From: an uncultured Draconibacterium sp.
GTDB taxonomy: Bacteria; Bacteroidota; Bacteroidia; Bacteroidales; Prolixibacteraceae
Assembly (NCBI RefSeq): GCF_913063105.1
Contig: NZ_CAJXYQ010000022.1
Span: 1 to 64,000 of the forward strand
Direction of reading: 5' to 3'
DNA length: 64,000 nt
Shown: in pieces, positions 8,726 to 17,346 of the stretch
How the letters are laid out: every line of letters begins with the position of its first letter
Numbering within the stretch: position 1 is the stretch's first letter
Program-made: the position numbers and the translations under genes
The notes under the pieces: generated by a model
The model's database searches: none
Told to the model about the DNA's origin: nothing
Seen by the model: the letters and a program-made list of their open reading frames with translations, nothing else

Positions 8726-10807
8726 TTATTTTAACTTCCAAACCAGCACATCGGCAGTGCCTAACGGTTGTTCTCCAATCATTATTTCTGTTCCTGCCGG
8801 TAGTTCAACTTGGTATGGTTTATCTGAATAGTTTACTGCAATTCCAAAACCATCACGGTAATCGGTCATCACACCTTCCGGGTAATTTTCTGTTTTAATA
8901 TTTAGGCGGGCAAACAGTTTTTTTAGAACCTCGGATTCAAGTTTTCCATTGTGGCTGTCGGCACCAACATAAGTTACGCTACCTTTTCCTAAGTGGTTAA
9001 ATGTAACTGCTGTTTTGCCGGAATAAAAATCGCCGCTATAGCTTGCCCAGGTCTCAGTTGCTTCATCCGGATTTAATATATCTCCCCAGGTTGTCCATGC
9101 ATACTTTTTATCATCCATAAGAATTGTATCGGGTGCATAGGTTCTCAGTAAATCATAAAATTCAATTTCTCCGCCAATTAGCTCGTACAAAGGTTCGGCA
9201 TGTTTGGCCTCCCAAAGGTGTCCCAGTTCATTTTGGTGTCCGGTTCTACACGACATTACCAAATTCCCACCGTTTTTAACGTAAGTAGTAAGTTTTCCGA
9301 TTGTTTGCCTACTCATTTGCTGGAATGCCGGAGCCACAATTACCGGATATTGTTGAAAATTCATTGTATCGCGAATAAAATCAACGGGGGCACCCAAAGC
9401 TTTTAAGGTTTTGTAGTACTTTAAAATATGTGCTTCGGTATTCCAGGCAAGTGTTTGTTTATTGTTGTTTATAGCTACGGTATTGTCGGGGTCGTACAAA
9501 ATTGCGGTTTTTCGGTTTTGGTAATCCTGCGGAATTTTTCCTGCAGAAGGGGAATCGCGAAGCACTTGTATTTCTTTAATAAATTGCTGGTATTCCAGTC
9601 CTCCCGGTGTTGGAGTAACGCCATCCGGGCCAACAATGCCATAGTGGTATTGTTCGTAGCCATAAATTGGTGCACGAAAACGATAGGTACAGGTAAATTT
9701 ACTACCTCCGGCAAAAACATGCCACAACCAAAGTCGTACTGCACCCGGCAAGGGTTGCGAGTTGATGGTTCCCCAGTTTACCTGTCCGGGTTGGAGTTCC
9801 ATAACGCCGTAAATTGGTGTTAAAGGCCTGAAATAGTCGTTAGCCATGGCAATGCGCGAATATTCGCCTACCCGATAGCCTTTTTTACCAATGCCCTGGT
9901 GTTCGCCATAAATCATGTAGCGGGTGTAGGTTATAAAATCAAGTTCAGTGCTGGCACCAATATAGCGTGCATCGTAATACGGTATATAATTGCTTGTTAT
10001 CCACTGGCTGGGGGTGGCGTATTTACGGATTACCCGGGCTTGTTCATCCAAAAAACTACTGGTTTCGTAATCGCAAAAACGACTATGATCCAGACGTTGG
10101 TATAAATTCATTCCCCACTGCGAGTGGTTCGGAATATTTATTTCATCAAAAGTACTGTAAGTTCCGCTCCAGAAATTCGTCCCCCAGGCCTTGTTTAGGG
10201 TTTCAATATTTTCGTATTGCTCCTTTAGCCAGTTTCGGAATCGGTTTTGTGCATCTTGTCCAAAATCAACATTTGTAGCGGGTTCGTTATCCAGCTGCCA
10301 ACCACAAATGCGGTTGTCGTTGCCATAATGTTCGGCCAGTTTTTCAATCATTTTTAGGGCATAACTGCGGTAATAATTGTTCGAGAACGATGCGTGTTGA
10401 CGTGCTCCATGGTCCATTTTTGTTCCGTTTTCATGCTCTTTTAAAATATCAGGATGCTTGCGCACCAGCCAAACGGGTGGGGTGGCGGTAGAGGTGCACA
10501 TAACCACTTTAAGCTTGTATTTGGCAGCAAGGGCAACGGCCCTGTCAAGCCATGAAAAATCATACACTCCTTCATGCGGTTCAAGCTGCGCCCATGCAAA
10601 TTCAGCAAAATGCGTGAATTCAAATCCCATCTCTGCCATTTTTTTGATATCGCGTTCCCACTGGCTTTCGTCCCAATGCTCGGGGTAATAATAGGCACCT
10701 ACCGTGGTTAAATCTGATGAGGGAAAAAACTTGTTTTCCTGTGATTGTACCTGTAAAGAACAGACAAGAGAAAGAATGAATAGCGAATAAAAAAGTTTTG
10801 ATTTCAT
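8726..10807 (-). CDS. GH42 beta-galactosidase
   Basis: The 693-residue product is of normal GH42 length. It has a signal peptide (SLVCSLQVQSQ), then YYPEHWDESQWERDI and the barrel segments FAEFAWAQLEP and STATPPVWL. The acid/base Glu is in GWQLDNEPA (about residue 172) and the nucleophile Glu in GVMELQPGQVNWG (about 336), both in the expected context. A trimerisation-like Rossmann domain (VIVAPAFQQMS, GGNLVMSC) and a short C-terminal sandwich follow. GH42 enzymes remove terminal beta-galactose; here the source is probably RG-I galactan or arabinogalactan side chains. It is separated from the neighbouring genes by 101 and 140 bases, wider than most gaps in this operon. Confidence 0.92.
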   Translation of the reverse strand: MKSKLFYSLFILSLVCSLQVQSQENKFFPSSDLTTVGAYYYPEHWDESQWERDIKKMAEMGFEFTHFAEFAWAQLEPHEGVYDFSWLDRAVALAAKYKLKVVMCTSTATPPVWLVRKHPDILKEHENGTKMDHGARQHASFSNNYYRSYALKMIEKLAEHYGNDNRICGWQLDNEPATNVDFGQDAQNRFRNWLKEQYENIETLNKAWGTNFWSGTYSTFDEINIPNHSQWGMNLYQRLDHSRFCDYETSSFLDEQARVIRKYATPSQWITSNYIPYYDARYIGASTELDFITYTRYMIYGEHQGIGKKGYRVGEYSRIAMANDYFRPLTPIYGVMELQPGQVNWGTINSQPLPGAVRLWLWHVFAGGSKFTCTYRFRAPIYGYEQYHYGIVGPDGVTPTPGGLEYQQFIKEIQVLRDSPSAGKIPQDYQNRKTAILYDPDNTVAINNNKQTLAWNTEAHILKYYKTLKALGAPVDFIRDTMNFQQYPVIVAPAFQQMSRQTIGKLTTYVKNGGNLVMSCRTGHQNELGHLWEAKHAEPLYELIGGEIEFYDLLRTYAPDTILMDDKKYAWTTWGDILNPDEATETWASYSGDFYSGKTAVTFNHLGKGSVTYVGADSHNGKLESEVLKKLFARLNIKTENYPEGVMTDYRDGFGIAVNYSDKPYQVELPAGTEIMIGEQPLGTADVLVWKLK

Positions 10808-10843
10808 TGGATAGTTTTTAATGCAGTGATGTTAATGATGGAA

Positions 10844-10851
10844 CAAATTTA
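10844..10851 (-). promoter_or_regulatory. Possible -7 promoter element upstream of GH42
   Basis: On the minus strand TAAATTTG (10851-10844) matches TAnnTTTG exactly and would give a leader of about 30 bases before the GH42 ATG. No clear TTG at the -33 position was seen, so the call is weak. It lies in the 140-base gap after the PL26-like gene. Confidence 0.3.
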
Positions 10852-10947
10852 TATCATGCACAAAAATGTAAAAAAAGAATAGTATGTATTTTATGACGAT
10901 CAAATTTTATTACTTTTTAAAAGGTTTTATTGAAAATATCCCAGCTA

Positions 10948-13695
10948 TTACTTCTGTTTTTTTGTATCTATTTGAAAAACCGGATGTTCATCTGGAATTT
11001 GATCACCTATTAATTCCAGCAATTCAATGGCATTTAAACACCATTGTGCTGTGTGGTTTGTTGATACTCCCTGAACTTCGTAAACCGGTTTTAATAATAA
11101 GGGATTATTCACAAAATTTAAATCAAAATTGGTATAACGTTGCTGGTATGGTTCCGGATTCAGAAAATAACTCCATGCTTTTTCGGCATATTTTTTTTCT
11201 CCTGAAATTTTGGCATAATAGGCAGGCAGGCGAGCGTACCAGGTTCCCTGCTGACCTAATTTTGCAGCAACTCCCAGTTCGTTTTTAATAGTATCAGCAG
11301 ACGCTCCATAAAGTCTGCAAAACTGCAACCATAACTTATCCCATCTTTTATTGTTAAGCAGGGGCGAAAGCTCGAAAGCAACCTCCGGGCCTCCCATTAA
11401 AACCGACAGGTGAGATGATCCAATGGCATCTTTATCCAGTTGAAATAAGTTTTGCGTTGCCGGATTGTAACCCATTGCGGCACCTTTCCCTGAGAACAAG
11501 CCATAGGGCATTTCTGCAAGATCGTTTACACCAGCCAAAATCATATTTTTATATTTTTCGTCGCCTGTGCGTTCCCATTCGGTCATCCAGTTGCCAATCA
11601 GAGCGAGCCAGTCGGGGCCCATTCTTGCATGTGTTGGGTATTCTGATTGATCGAGTATCTTGCGTAAAGGATCAATTTTACCAATGGCTTTATTCGAGCC
11701 CTCCACGGTTGCCCGCATTAAATCGCCAGTGCGTTCGTCGGTGGTGAGGTAATAATAAAAACGTGATAGTGCAGCCTGGGAAATTCTTACCTCTTTTGCA
11801 CCGCAGCCCCAGTGCCGAACATTATGTCGCGAGCCCAAGCCCGCAAAACGCCCTAAATGGTACACGTCAACTTCGCCATTGTGTCGTGTCATTGCCTCTG
11901 CCATTCGAAAAATTTCGGCTTTACCCGATCGCAAATATGAATACCAAAGCCACATGTTTGGCATTAATTCGGTGTTGTCCCAGGCATAACCACCAATATC
12001 GTATCGCCAGGTATGACGTTCACGATCGTAGGCGTGCATTACATCGCCAAAATCCCAGAATCCATACCAATTACGCTGTTCTACTTCCAATTGATAATAA
12101 TTAAATGCCTTGTCCAGTTCGTTTTCCAGCCAGGCCTTTCCTTTTGAACTCTTGTCGGGTAAACTCCAGGCCCCAAAAACCGGGATACTATGAATATACT
12201 CGGGAGTTGCCGATAATAATGCCGGATTGTTACCTTGTTTTGTCAGAGCATTAAGTGTTTGAGCTGAAGGTACATCAGTAGATGCAAATAACAGTAGCTC
12301 GCTTGTGCGGCCTACACCGGTAGCAATACTGAAACCGGGTTCCACATCTTCGTAACTGGCTTCGAGGTTATGTCCGTACGCCAGGGTGTCGTAATGGCGC
12401 ATATCCATTGCCTCGGCATCGGGCGACCACAACCATGTTTTTAATTTTGCCGTGTCCGATTTTGCATGGCATATTTCGAGGGTTGATGGGAATGATTGCC
12501 AAAAACTACGCATGCACACCGCTAAACCACCTGAAACATCGCCAACAAAAGCAAGCCCTGATGCGCGGCCACCTGCTCCCGCATCAATCCAGGCACTCTG
12601 GTCGTTGGTTCGTTTTCGTACTCTAAAACCAGAGGCATTTGCCTGATACAATTTAAAGTCGTTCCACGATGCCCAGTGTTGCGTTAAGAACTGTTCTTTT
12701 TCGGTTAATGATTCTCTGTTAAGAATACGTTTTCCCTGAAGTTGTCTGGGATAAGTTTCTTTGTTCGCCATCGATCGACGCCCAACAAGCGGCTGAACAG
12801 GTTCTGCCCATAATCCATCTTTCTCTGCAGAAAATCTTACATGCCGGTTATAAAATTCTTCATCCAGCGGTACATCAAATACCAAACCGATTCCGCGCAC
12901 AAAATCCTGATTCTGATCTCCATCGTAAATAAAAGTATGCATGATTTTTACCGATTGTTGACCGGCGTAAAAATACAAGCGTATAACAAAAGGAAACAGG
13001 CTTTTGTCTCCTCTTTCAGACTGGTGGTTGCCTTCAATTTTTATAACCGAACGCACCGGGCTATGCTGTTCGATTGTTACTTTTGAGGTATTACCGATAA
13101 GTTTCTCCTTTATGGGTTGGGCACCGTATTCAGTTTCAGGACCATCTTGTACAATACAAACCAGTTCTGCTCCAGTTGAAACTTCTTTGTTATGTATTTT
13201 TATTGAATTGATGATTTGTTTCCCCATGCGAGGAATCCTGCACGTTATAAGCCCGGTATTTACTTCTATTGCATCATTGGTTTGTTTTACTTCTATTTTT
13301 GGCAACAACTCATTTGTTGTTGATGCATCGCCAGGGATTAGCCTAAATTCTGAACCAGATAACGAATCAACAACTGTGCTTAACCCGATCCATTTTATGG
13401 AGCCATCGGGCCAGTAGGCGAGAGGCCAGGATTGTACTGGCATCGAATCGCCATTTTCATCTTTTAGAAGGTATTGGTCATCAGGTTTAACTTCTCCTTG
13501 TTTGAACGGAACCCCCCAACTTACTCCGGTCTCAATAGTTGGAGCTTCTTCTCCGAGCCATTTGATTATTACAGGTTGTTTATTTTGTGCACTGGTGTTA
13601 GTACACGTAAAAGAAATGCCGAAAATGAAAAACATGCCTATAACTGGCAATTTTAAGGTAAAACAGCGTGAAATAAACTTGAGAACAGTATACAT
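10948..13695 (-). CDS. PL26-like exo-rhamnogalacturonan lyase
   Basis: The 915-residue product carries a signal peptide, then an N-terminal module opening with PVIIKWLGEEAPTIETGVSWGVPF, QSWPLAYWPDGSIKWIGL and INTGLITCRIPR-like segments. This is the beta-domain layout of the RG exolyase family (PcRGLX, PL26). A long helical toroid follows, with WYGFWDFGDVMHAYD near residue 545 and YDIGGYAWDN and GRFAGLGSRHN after it. Family members cleave RG-I backbone from one end by beta-elimination, leaving unsaturated galacturonic acid. That product would feed the GH105 enzyme encoded at 15893. It is 19 bases upstream of the PL22-like gene's stop-to-start junction in the same operon. The subfamily assignment rests on motif memory, and catalytic residues were not assigned. 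Confidence 0.75.
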   Translation of the reverse strand: MYTVLKFISRCFTLKLPVIGMFFIFGISFTCTNTSAQNKQPVIIKWLGEEAPTIETGVSWGVPFKQGEVKPDDQYLLKDENGDSMPVQSWPLAYWPDGSIKWIGLSTVVDSLSGSEFRLIPGDASTTNELLPKIEVKQTNDAIEVNTGLITCRIPRMGKQIINSIKIHNKEVSTGAELVCIVQDGPETEYGAQPIKEKLIGNTSKVTIEQHSPVRSVIKIEGNHQSERGDKSLFPFVIRLYFYAGQQSVKIMHTFIYDGDQNQDFVRGIGLVFDVPLDEEFYNRHVRFSAEKDGLWAEPVQPLVGRRSMANKETYPRQLQGKRILNRESLTEKEQFLTQHWASWNDFKLYQANASGFRVRKRTNDQSAWIDAGAGGRASGLAFVGDVSGGLAVCMRSFWQSFPSTLEICHAKSDTAKLKTWLWSPDAEAMDMRHYDTLAYGHNLEASYEDVEPGFSIATGVGRTSELLLFASTDVPSAQTLNALTKQGNNPALLSATPEYIHSIPVFGAWSLPDKSSKGKAWLENELDKAFNYYQLEVEQRNWYGFWDFGDVMHAYDRERHTWRYDIGGYAWDNTELMPNMWLWYSYLRSGKAEIFRMAEAMTRHNGEVDVYHLGRFAGLGSRHNVRHWGCGAKEVRISQAALSRFYYYLTTDERTGDLMRATVEGSNKAIGKIDPLRKILDQSEYPTHARMGPDWLALIGNWMTEWERTGDEKYKNMILAGVNDLAEMPYGLFSGKGAAMGYNPATQNLFQLDKDAIGSSHLSVLMGGPEVAFELSPLLNNKRWDKLWLQFCRLYGASADTIKNELGVAAKLGQQGTWYARLPAYYAKISGEKKYAEKAWSYFLNPEPYQQRYTNFDLNFVNNPLLLKPVYEVQGVSTNHTAQWCLNAIELLELIGDQIPDEHPVFQIDTKKQK

Positions 13696-13714
13696 AAATA
13701 TTAATCTATAATTC

Positions 13715-15070
13715 TTAATAACGGTTTAACCATTGTTTGGGAAGAGGTACAATACAAATGTTCATTGAGCGATTATCCTCTGAAAGCATTGCCGACTGGA
13801 TTTGTATTTTTGTTCCGTCGGGGCTAAATGTGGGATGAACGTGATCTTTAGCCGAACTTTTATGACCTGTTGAGAGCAAAATCATTTCTCTGGTTTTTCT
13901 GTCTATCAGGTAAAGATTTCTGTCAAAATCATCGCCGGTTGCAAAACGTCCGTCTGAAGAGCCACTAACGTGCCAGAATCCACTTCCTTTTAGCGTTTGA
14001 CCCACAATCAACATTTCTCTAGTTCTAAGGTTGACAATCCCCAGCCCTGTTGGCTTTTCGCGTGTTCCGCAAGGACCCCATTCGCTTTCCTGTCCCGGAT
14101 TGGCCCCATAAACACCAGTCGCTTCTTTATACTCAGTTATTGATGAATTGGGGATGGCACGATGTCCCATTATAGCTATGGCTACTTCATCTGGACCGAT
14201 CACTGCTTCATGAGTTACCCATTCGTATTTTGATTCCGGGTAAAGCGGCCGAAGTCCGCTTCCATCAGCGTTAACCAACCAGGTCCGTTGTGGTGATTTC
14301 CCACCGGTTTCCCAACAGAATATTATCTCTCCTGATTTCCAAAAATTACTTTGAACATGTCCAACCTGAAAGGGAACAGAAACAATGTATTTTGTCTCTC
14401 CGGTATTAACATTTATAGCTGCTATGCCGCCTGGGCCAGCACCCATATTTCTTGGTCCAAAATTTTTTTCAATTTTTGTGTCTTCCGGTAAATACTGAGC
14501 TGCTTTTTCTTTACCTACCGAGAAGTAAATCCATTCTTCGTTGGCATCTAATGCCAATTCTGTGCTGGCTTGCATTTCTTTTGGTATCGATCCGCAAATG
14601 CGCTGATAATTTTCGGCTGGTTTGAGATTCCCATTTTCACTGTGTGTAAATAACTTCTGAAGGTCAACTTCAATCAGTTTTTGCAGCTCATTTTTGTCAT
14701 CTTCAACTGGCTTTCTCCAGTAAAACAAACGCATCGATTTTCGGGCAACACCAAGCGTTCCTGAAAAGCCACCTTCGGTAACCTGCACAATATCTCCCGT
14801 TTTTTCATTTACAGCCATTGCTTCTCCCTTCACTCTGTCTGACCGGAAGATTAACCATTTACCATCAGAAGTCCACTGGTTATGTGTGGGGTATATTTTA
14901 GAATCATCTGCTGCTGTGGAAGTTAAAAAAATAAGTTCAACACCAGTTACCGGATCTTTAACGATTTTTTTCTCCGACGGGAAACGACTTCCTATTTGCC
15001 CATTGCTTGTAAAAACAGTTAGCATGAGTGTAAAGAGCAGTAATAACATTTTGATTTTGGTTGCTCTCAT
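13715..15070 (-). CDS. Oligogalacturonate-lyase-like beta-propeller protein (PL22-like)
   Basis: The 451-residue product has a signal peptide ending near TSNGQ and then a seven-bladed-propeller pattern. THNQWTSDGKWLIFRSDR lies near residue 58 and DHVHPTFSPDGTKIQI near 410, with several further SxDGR-type blade ends (SGSSDGRFATGD). PL22 oligogalacturonate lyases coordinate a metal through histidines in comparable propeller positions and split short unsaturated galacturonides. Here several His residues fall in blade loops (FWHVSGSSD, DHVHPTF). Its start overlaps the end of the DUF1961 gene by 4 bases (ATGA), so translation is likely coupled. Unlike classical cytoplasmic PL22 it appears exported. 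A role other than lyase, such as a TolB-like binding propeller, is possible. Confidence 0.6.
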   Translation of the reverse strand: MRATKIKMLLLLFTLMLTVFTSNGQIGSRFPSEKKIVKDPVTGVELIFLTSTAADDSKIYPTHNQWTSDGKWLIFRSDRVKGEAMAVNEKTGDIVQVTEGGFSGTLGVARKSMRLFYWRKPVEDDKNELQKLIEVDLQKLFTHSENGNLKPAENYQRICGSIPKEMQASTELALDANEEWIYFSVGKEKAAQYLPEDTKIEKNFGPRNMGAGPGGIAAINVNTGETKYIVSVPFQVGHVQSNFWKSGEIIFCWETGGKSPQRTWLVNADGSGLRPLYPESKYEWVTHEAVIGPDEVAIAIMGHRAIPNSSITEYKEATGVYGANPGQESEWGPCGTREKPTGLGIVNLRTREMLIVGQTLKGSGFWHVSGSSDGRFATGDDFDRNLYLIDRKTREMILLSTGHKSSAKDHVHPTFSPDGTKIQIQSAMLSEDNRSMNICIVPLPKQWLNRY

Positions 15071-15867
15071 TTTTTCTGGGATATTTTGAAATTAGAAAAA
15101 CGCGATGAACGTGTAAACATCAATCGTAAGCCTATTCTTCCTTCCTCAATAATTGGTAAATCAGAGTTGTTGAATTGGCAATAATAACTTTGTTCGTTAT
15201 TGGAAATGCGCATAAAAATCTTCCTGTTGGTCTTTATAACCGTAATTTTATGCGGAACTCCAGGAGCAAAAAGTCCTTCCGGGTAATAATCGGGATGCAA
15301 ATCTGTCCCTTCTAAACCTTTTTTATGTGGCACATAGCGTCGTGCGCGCAGGTATGATTTTCGATTATCTCCACTATTGGGAAAAGCTGCATAACTGATA
15401 TGATAGGTATTCATATGGTCGAAATACATGCGCATCGCCGGAATTTTTCGAAGATCATTCCATTTTGTAATGTCTTCGGAAAAAGGTTCTTTGCCACTTC
15501 CACTGGCTTGTATATAAAGAATATTTACACAACGTGTTTCGAAATCGAGCCGCGTGAATTCATATTCTATTTTCAAATCTCCTTTAAATGATTCTTTTGT
15601 CCACAATACCATGTGGTGAGCATCGTTTTTGAATTGAGGACCAGCGGTAAGTTGCATCCCGTTTTTATCGTTACTAACTGCTGCTATTTCACCATCCAGA
15701 AACCAGTTTCTTTCCCAGTTACCAGTGCAGGAATCAGTAAAAATCGTTTCCCAATTCTCTTTATTGGCTTGTGTAAAGGCTTCTTTTGAAATACCATTTT
15801 GCTGAGCAAAGCACACGACAGCACTACATAAAAGCAGAGGCACAAATGCCATTATGGTTTTTCTCAT
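15067..15867 (-). CDS. DUF1961/YesU-like secreted protein of rhamnogalacturonan loci
   Basis: I chose the ATG at 15867, which gives 266 residues beginning MRKTIMAFVPLLLC, because it starts a clear signal peptide and avoids overlapping the GH105 gene that ends at 15893. The body is a beta-sandwich (concanavalin-like) with FTDSCTGNWERNWFLDG, VLWTKESFKGDLKIEYEFTR and a terminal GLRLMFTRSSRFSNFKI. These features match the DUF1961 family, whose known member YesU is encoded in the Bacillus rhamnogalacturonan cluster. No activity is established that I can cite; a carbohydrate-binding or lyase-like role is inference. It is tightly packed: 25 bases after GH105 and a 4-base overlap with the PL22-like gene. 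Confidence 0.72.
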   Translation of the reverse strand: MRKTIMAFVPLLLCSAVVCFAQQNGISKEAFTQANKENWETIFTDSCTGNWERNWFLDGEIAAVSNDKNGMQLTAGPQFKNDAHHMVLWTKESFKGDLKIEYEFTRLDFETRCVNILYIQASGSGKEPFSEDITKWNDLRKIPAMRMYFDHMNTYHISYAAFPNSGDNRKSYLRARRYVPHKKGLEGTDLHPDYYPEGLFAPGVPHKITVIKTNRKIFMRISNNEQSYYCQFNNSDLPIIEEGRIGLRLMFTRSSRFSNFKISQKK

Positions 15868-15892
15868 TGTAAAATTTCTTTGAGACGTAAGT

Positions 15893-17314
15893 TTAATGAT
15901 GGTCAACAACTCCATCTTCCTCTACATAAAATATTGCAGCTTTTGTATCTATCTTTTCTTTGTAAAAAAGCACCGCACTATCATTCATTTTAGCGGTATG
16001 GTTTTGTAACAGCCGATACATCTCGGCCCCGGCATAAATTACCGGGCCATATCCATGACCTGCTGCTGTGTTTACCGGCCGGTAATAATAGAAAGCAGGA
16101 TCATAGCCCATTCCTGTTCCAACGCAGGTACCTTCAATTTGTCCTTTCTCATTTACTTTGGTTGTAACACCGTGCCAGCCAAGCATGGTTTGCGAACCAT
16201 AGGCCAACATGTCAATCCAACCTTCGTTAATGGCCTTTGCCATACAATACACATAAATAGCACTGGCTGAAGTTTCAAGGTACGAATCGTTTCTGTCTAA
16301 TAGCTGATGCCAAAGACCTTCACTGGATTGTAATGCACACAAACCCTGAATATGAGCCTGTAAAAGCTTCAATACTTTTTCACGTCCAGGATAATCTTTT
16401 GGAAGTGCATCTAATACTTCAACTTTAGTAAGTAAGGCCCAGCCATTGGCTCGCCCCCAGTGGAATGCCGGGTGAGGGTGCATCGCTTCTACCCAGCCAT
16501 GGCGGTAGAGGCCTTTTTCGGGCAGGAACATACGATCGGCAAACTGGGTAATTTGTTTAATCGCTTCATCGTAATATTTTGTATCACCGGTAAGTCGGCC
16601 CATGTTGGCAATGGCAGGTATGCCCATAAACATATCGTCGAGCCAAATGGTGTTTCGTTGTGGTCGGTTGCGGGCGAAAGTGCCATCGGGCAAGCGGTAT
16701 TCCTTATTTATTATCCAGTCAAAGTAACGGTCCATTATGGCTTGTCCGTTAAACTCCATGCCATCCAATTTTGCTTTTATCATGGCTGAGCACATGGCCC
16801 CTGCATCATCGAGTGCCAATGGGCGCAGTAGCTGACGCATTTGCGGATCAGCCTTGGAATTGTCTTTGTGAAGAACTGGTGCAAAATAGGGCGCAACGGC
16901 TGTTAAAAACTGAAAACGATCGGACACATATTCTTTATAGCGTTCGTCTCCGGTAATTTTTGCAGCACTAAGCATTGATGAATACGTAACTCCCCACATA
17001 TAGTTTGTTATGCTGAATGTACCTTGTTTGATTATGGAATTCTCATCTATATTTTTATAATCGGTGATTTCTTCTTTTGTGGTTTTATCTATTACTCCGA
17101 TTGGTGTTGTTTCCTCAAGGTAAACAAGAATCCGGTCGATTACACCTTTAACTGCTTCTGGCTTTGTTTCTCCATAAGGTGTTTTGTAGCCGGGTTTGGC
17201 CAGGTAAAGCTTTGTGGAAGCATCCACTTTTTTTGTGTCAACATATTGTGCAATAACTTTTGTTGATGCGAGAGATAAACTGGCGATAATTAATAATATT
17301 AATGTATTCTTCAT
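15893..17314 (-). CDS. GH105 unsaturated rhamnogalacturonyl hydrolase
   Basis: The 473-residue product has a signal peptide (LLIIASLSLASTKVIAQ) and a six-hairpin toroid. The motif TIWLDDMFMGIPAIA near residue 227 holds the Asp pair expected of GH105, followed by HPHPAFHWGRANGWALLT and the aromatic segment LWHQLLDRNDSYLETSASA. GH105 enzymes hydrate and release the 4,5-unsaturated galacturonic acid left by lyases. The adjacent PL22-like and PL26-like genes fit as suppliers of that substrate. About 60 residues before the toroid are longer than in cytoplasmic YteR/YesR, consistent with export to the periplasm. It is 32 bases downstream of the unassigned 691-residue gene. Confidence 0.92.
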   Translation of the reverse strand: MKNTLILLIIASLSLASTKVIAQYVDTKKVDASTKLYLAKPGYKTPYGETKPEAVKGVIDRILVYLEETTPIGVIDKTTKEEITDYKNIDENSIIKQGTFSITNYMWGVTYSSMLSAAKITGDERYKEYVSDRFQFLTAVAPYFAPVLHKDNSKADPQMRQLLRPLALDDAGAMCSAMIKAKLDGMEFNGQAIMDRYFDWIINKEYRLPDGTFARNRPQRNTIWLDDMFMGIPAIANMGRLTGDTKYYDEAIKQITQFADRMFLPEKGLYRHGWVEAMHPHPAFHWGRANGWALLTKVEVLDALPKDYPGREKVLKLLQAHIQGLCALQSSEGLWHQLLDRNDSYLETSASAIYVYCMAKAINEGWIDMLAYGSQTMLGWHGVTTKVNEKGQIEGTCVGTGMGYDPAFYYYRPVNTAAGHGYGPVIYAGAEMYRLLQNHTAKMNDSAVLFYKEKIDTKAAIFYVEEDGVVDHH

Positions 17315-17346
17315 TGCTTATTGATTTATTTTTTCTGTTTACGCTT

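Noticed and set aside
10884..11288. Open frame of 134 codons on the plus strand
   Set aside because: It lies mostly antisense to the 3' end of the PL26-like gene, and the sequence looks like a non-coding translation.
15868..15915. Longer start for the DUF1961-like gene
   Set aside because: It would overlap the GH105 stop and prefix a clear signal peptide with 16 unrelated residues.
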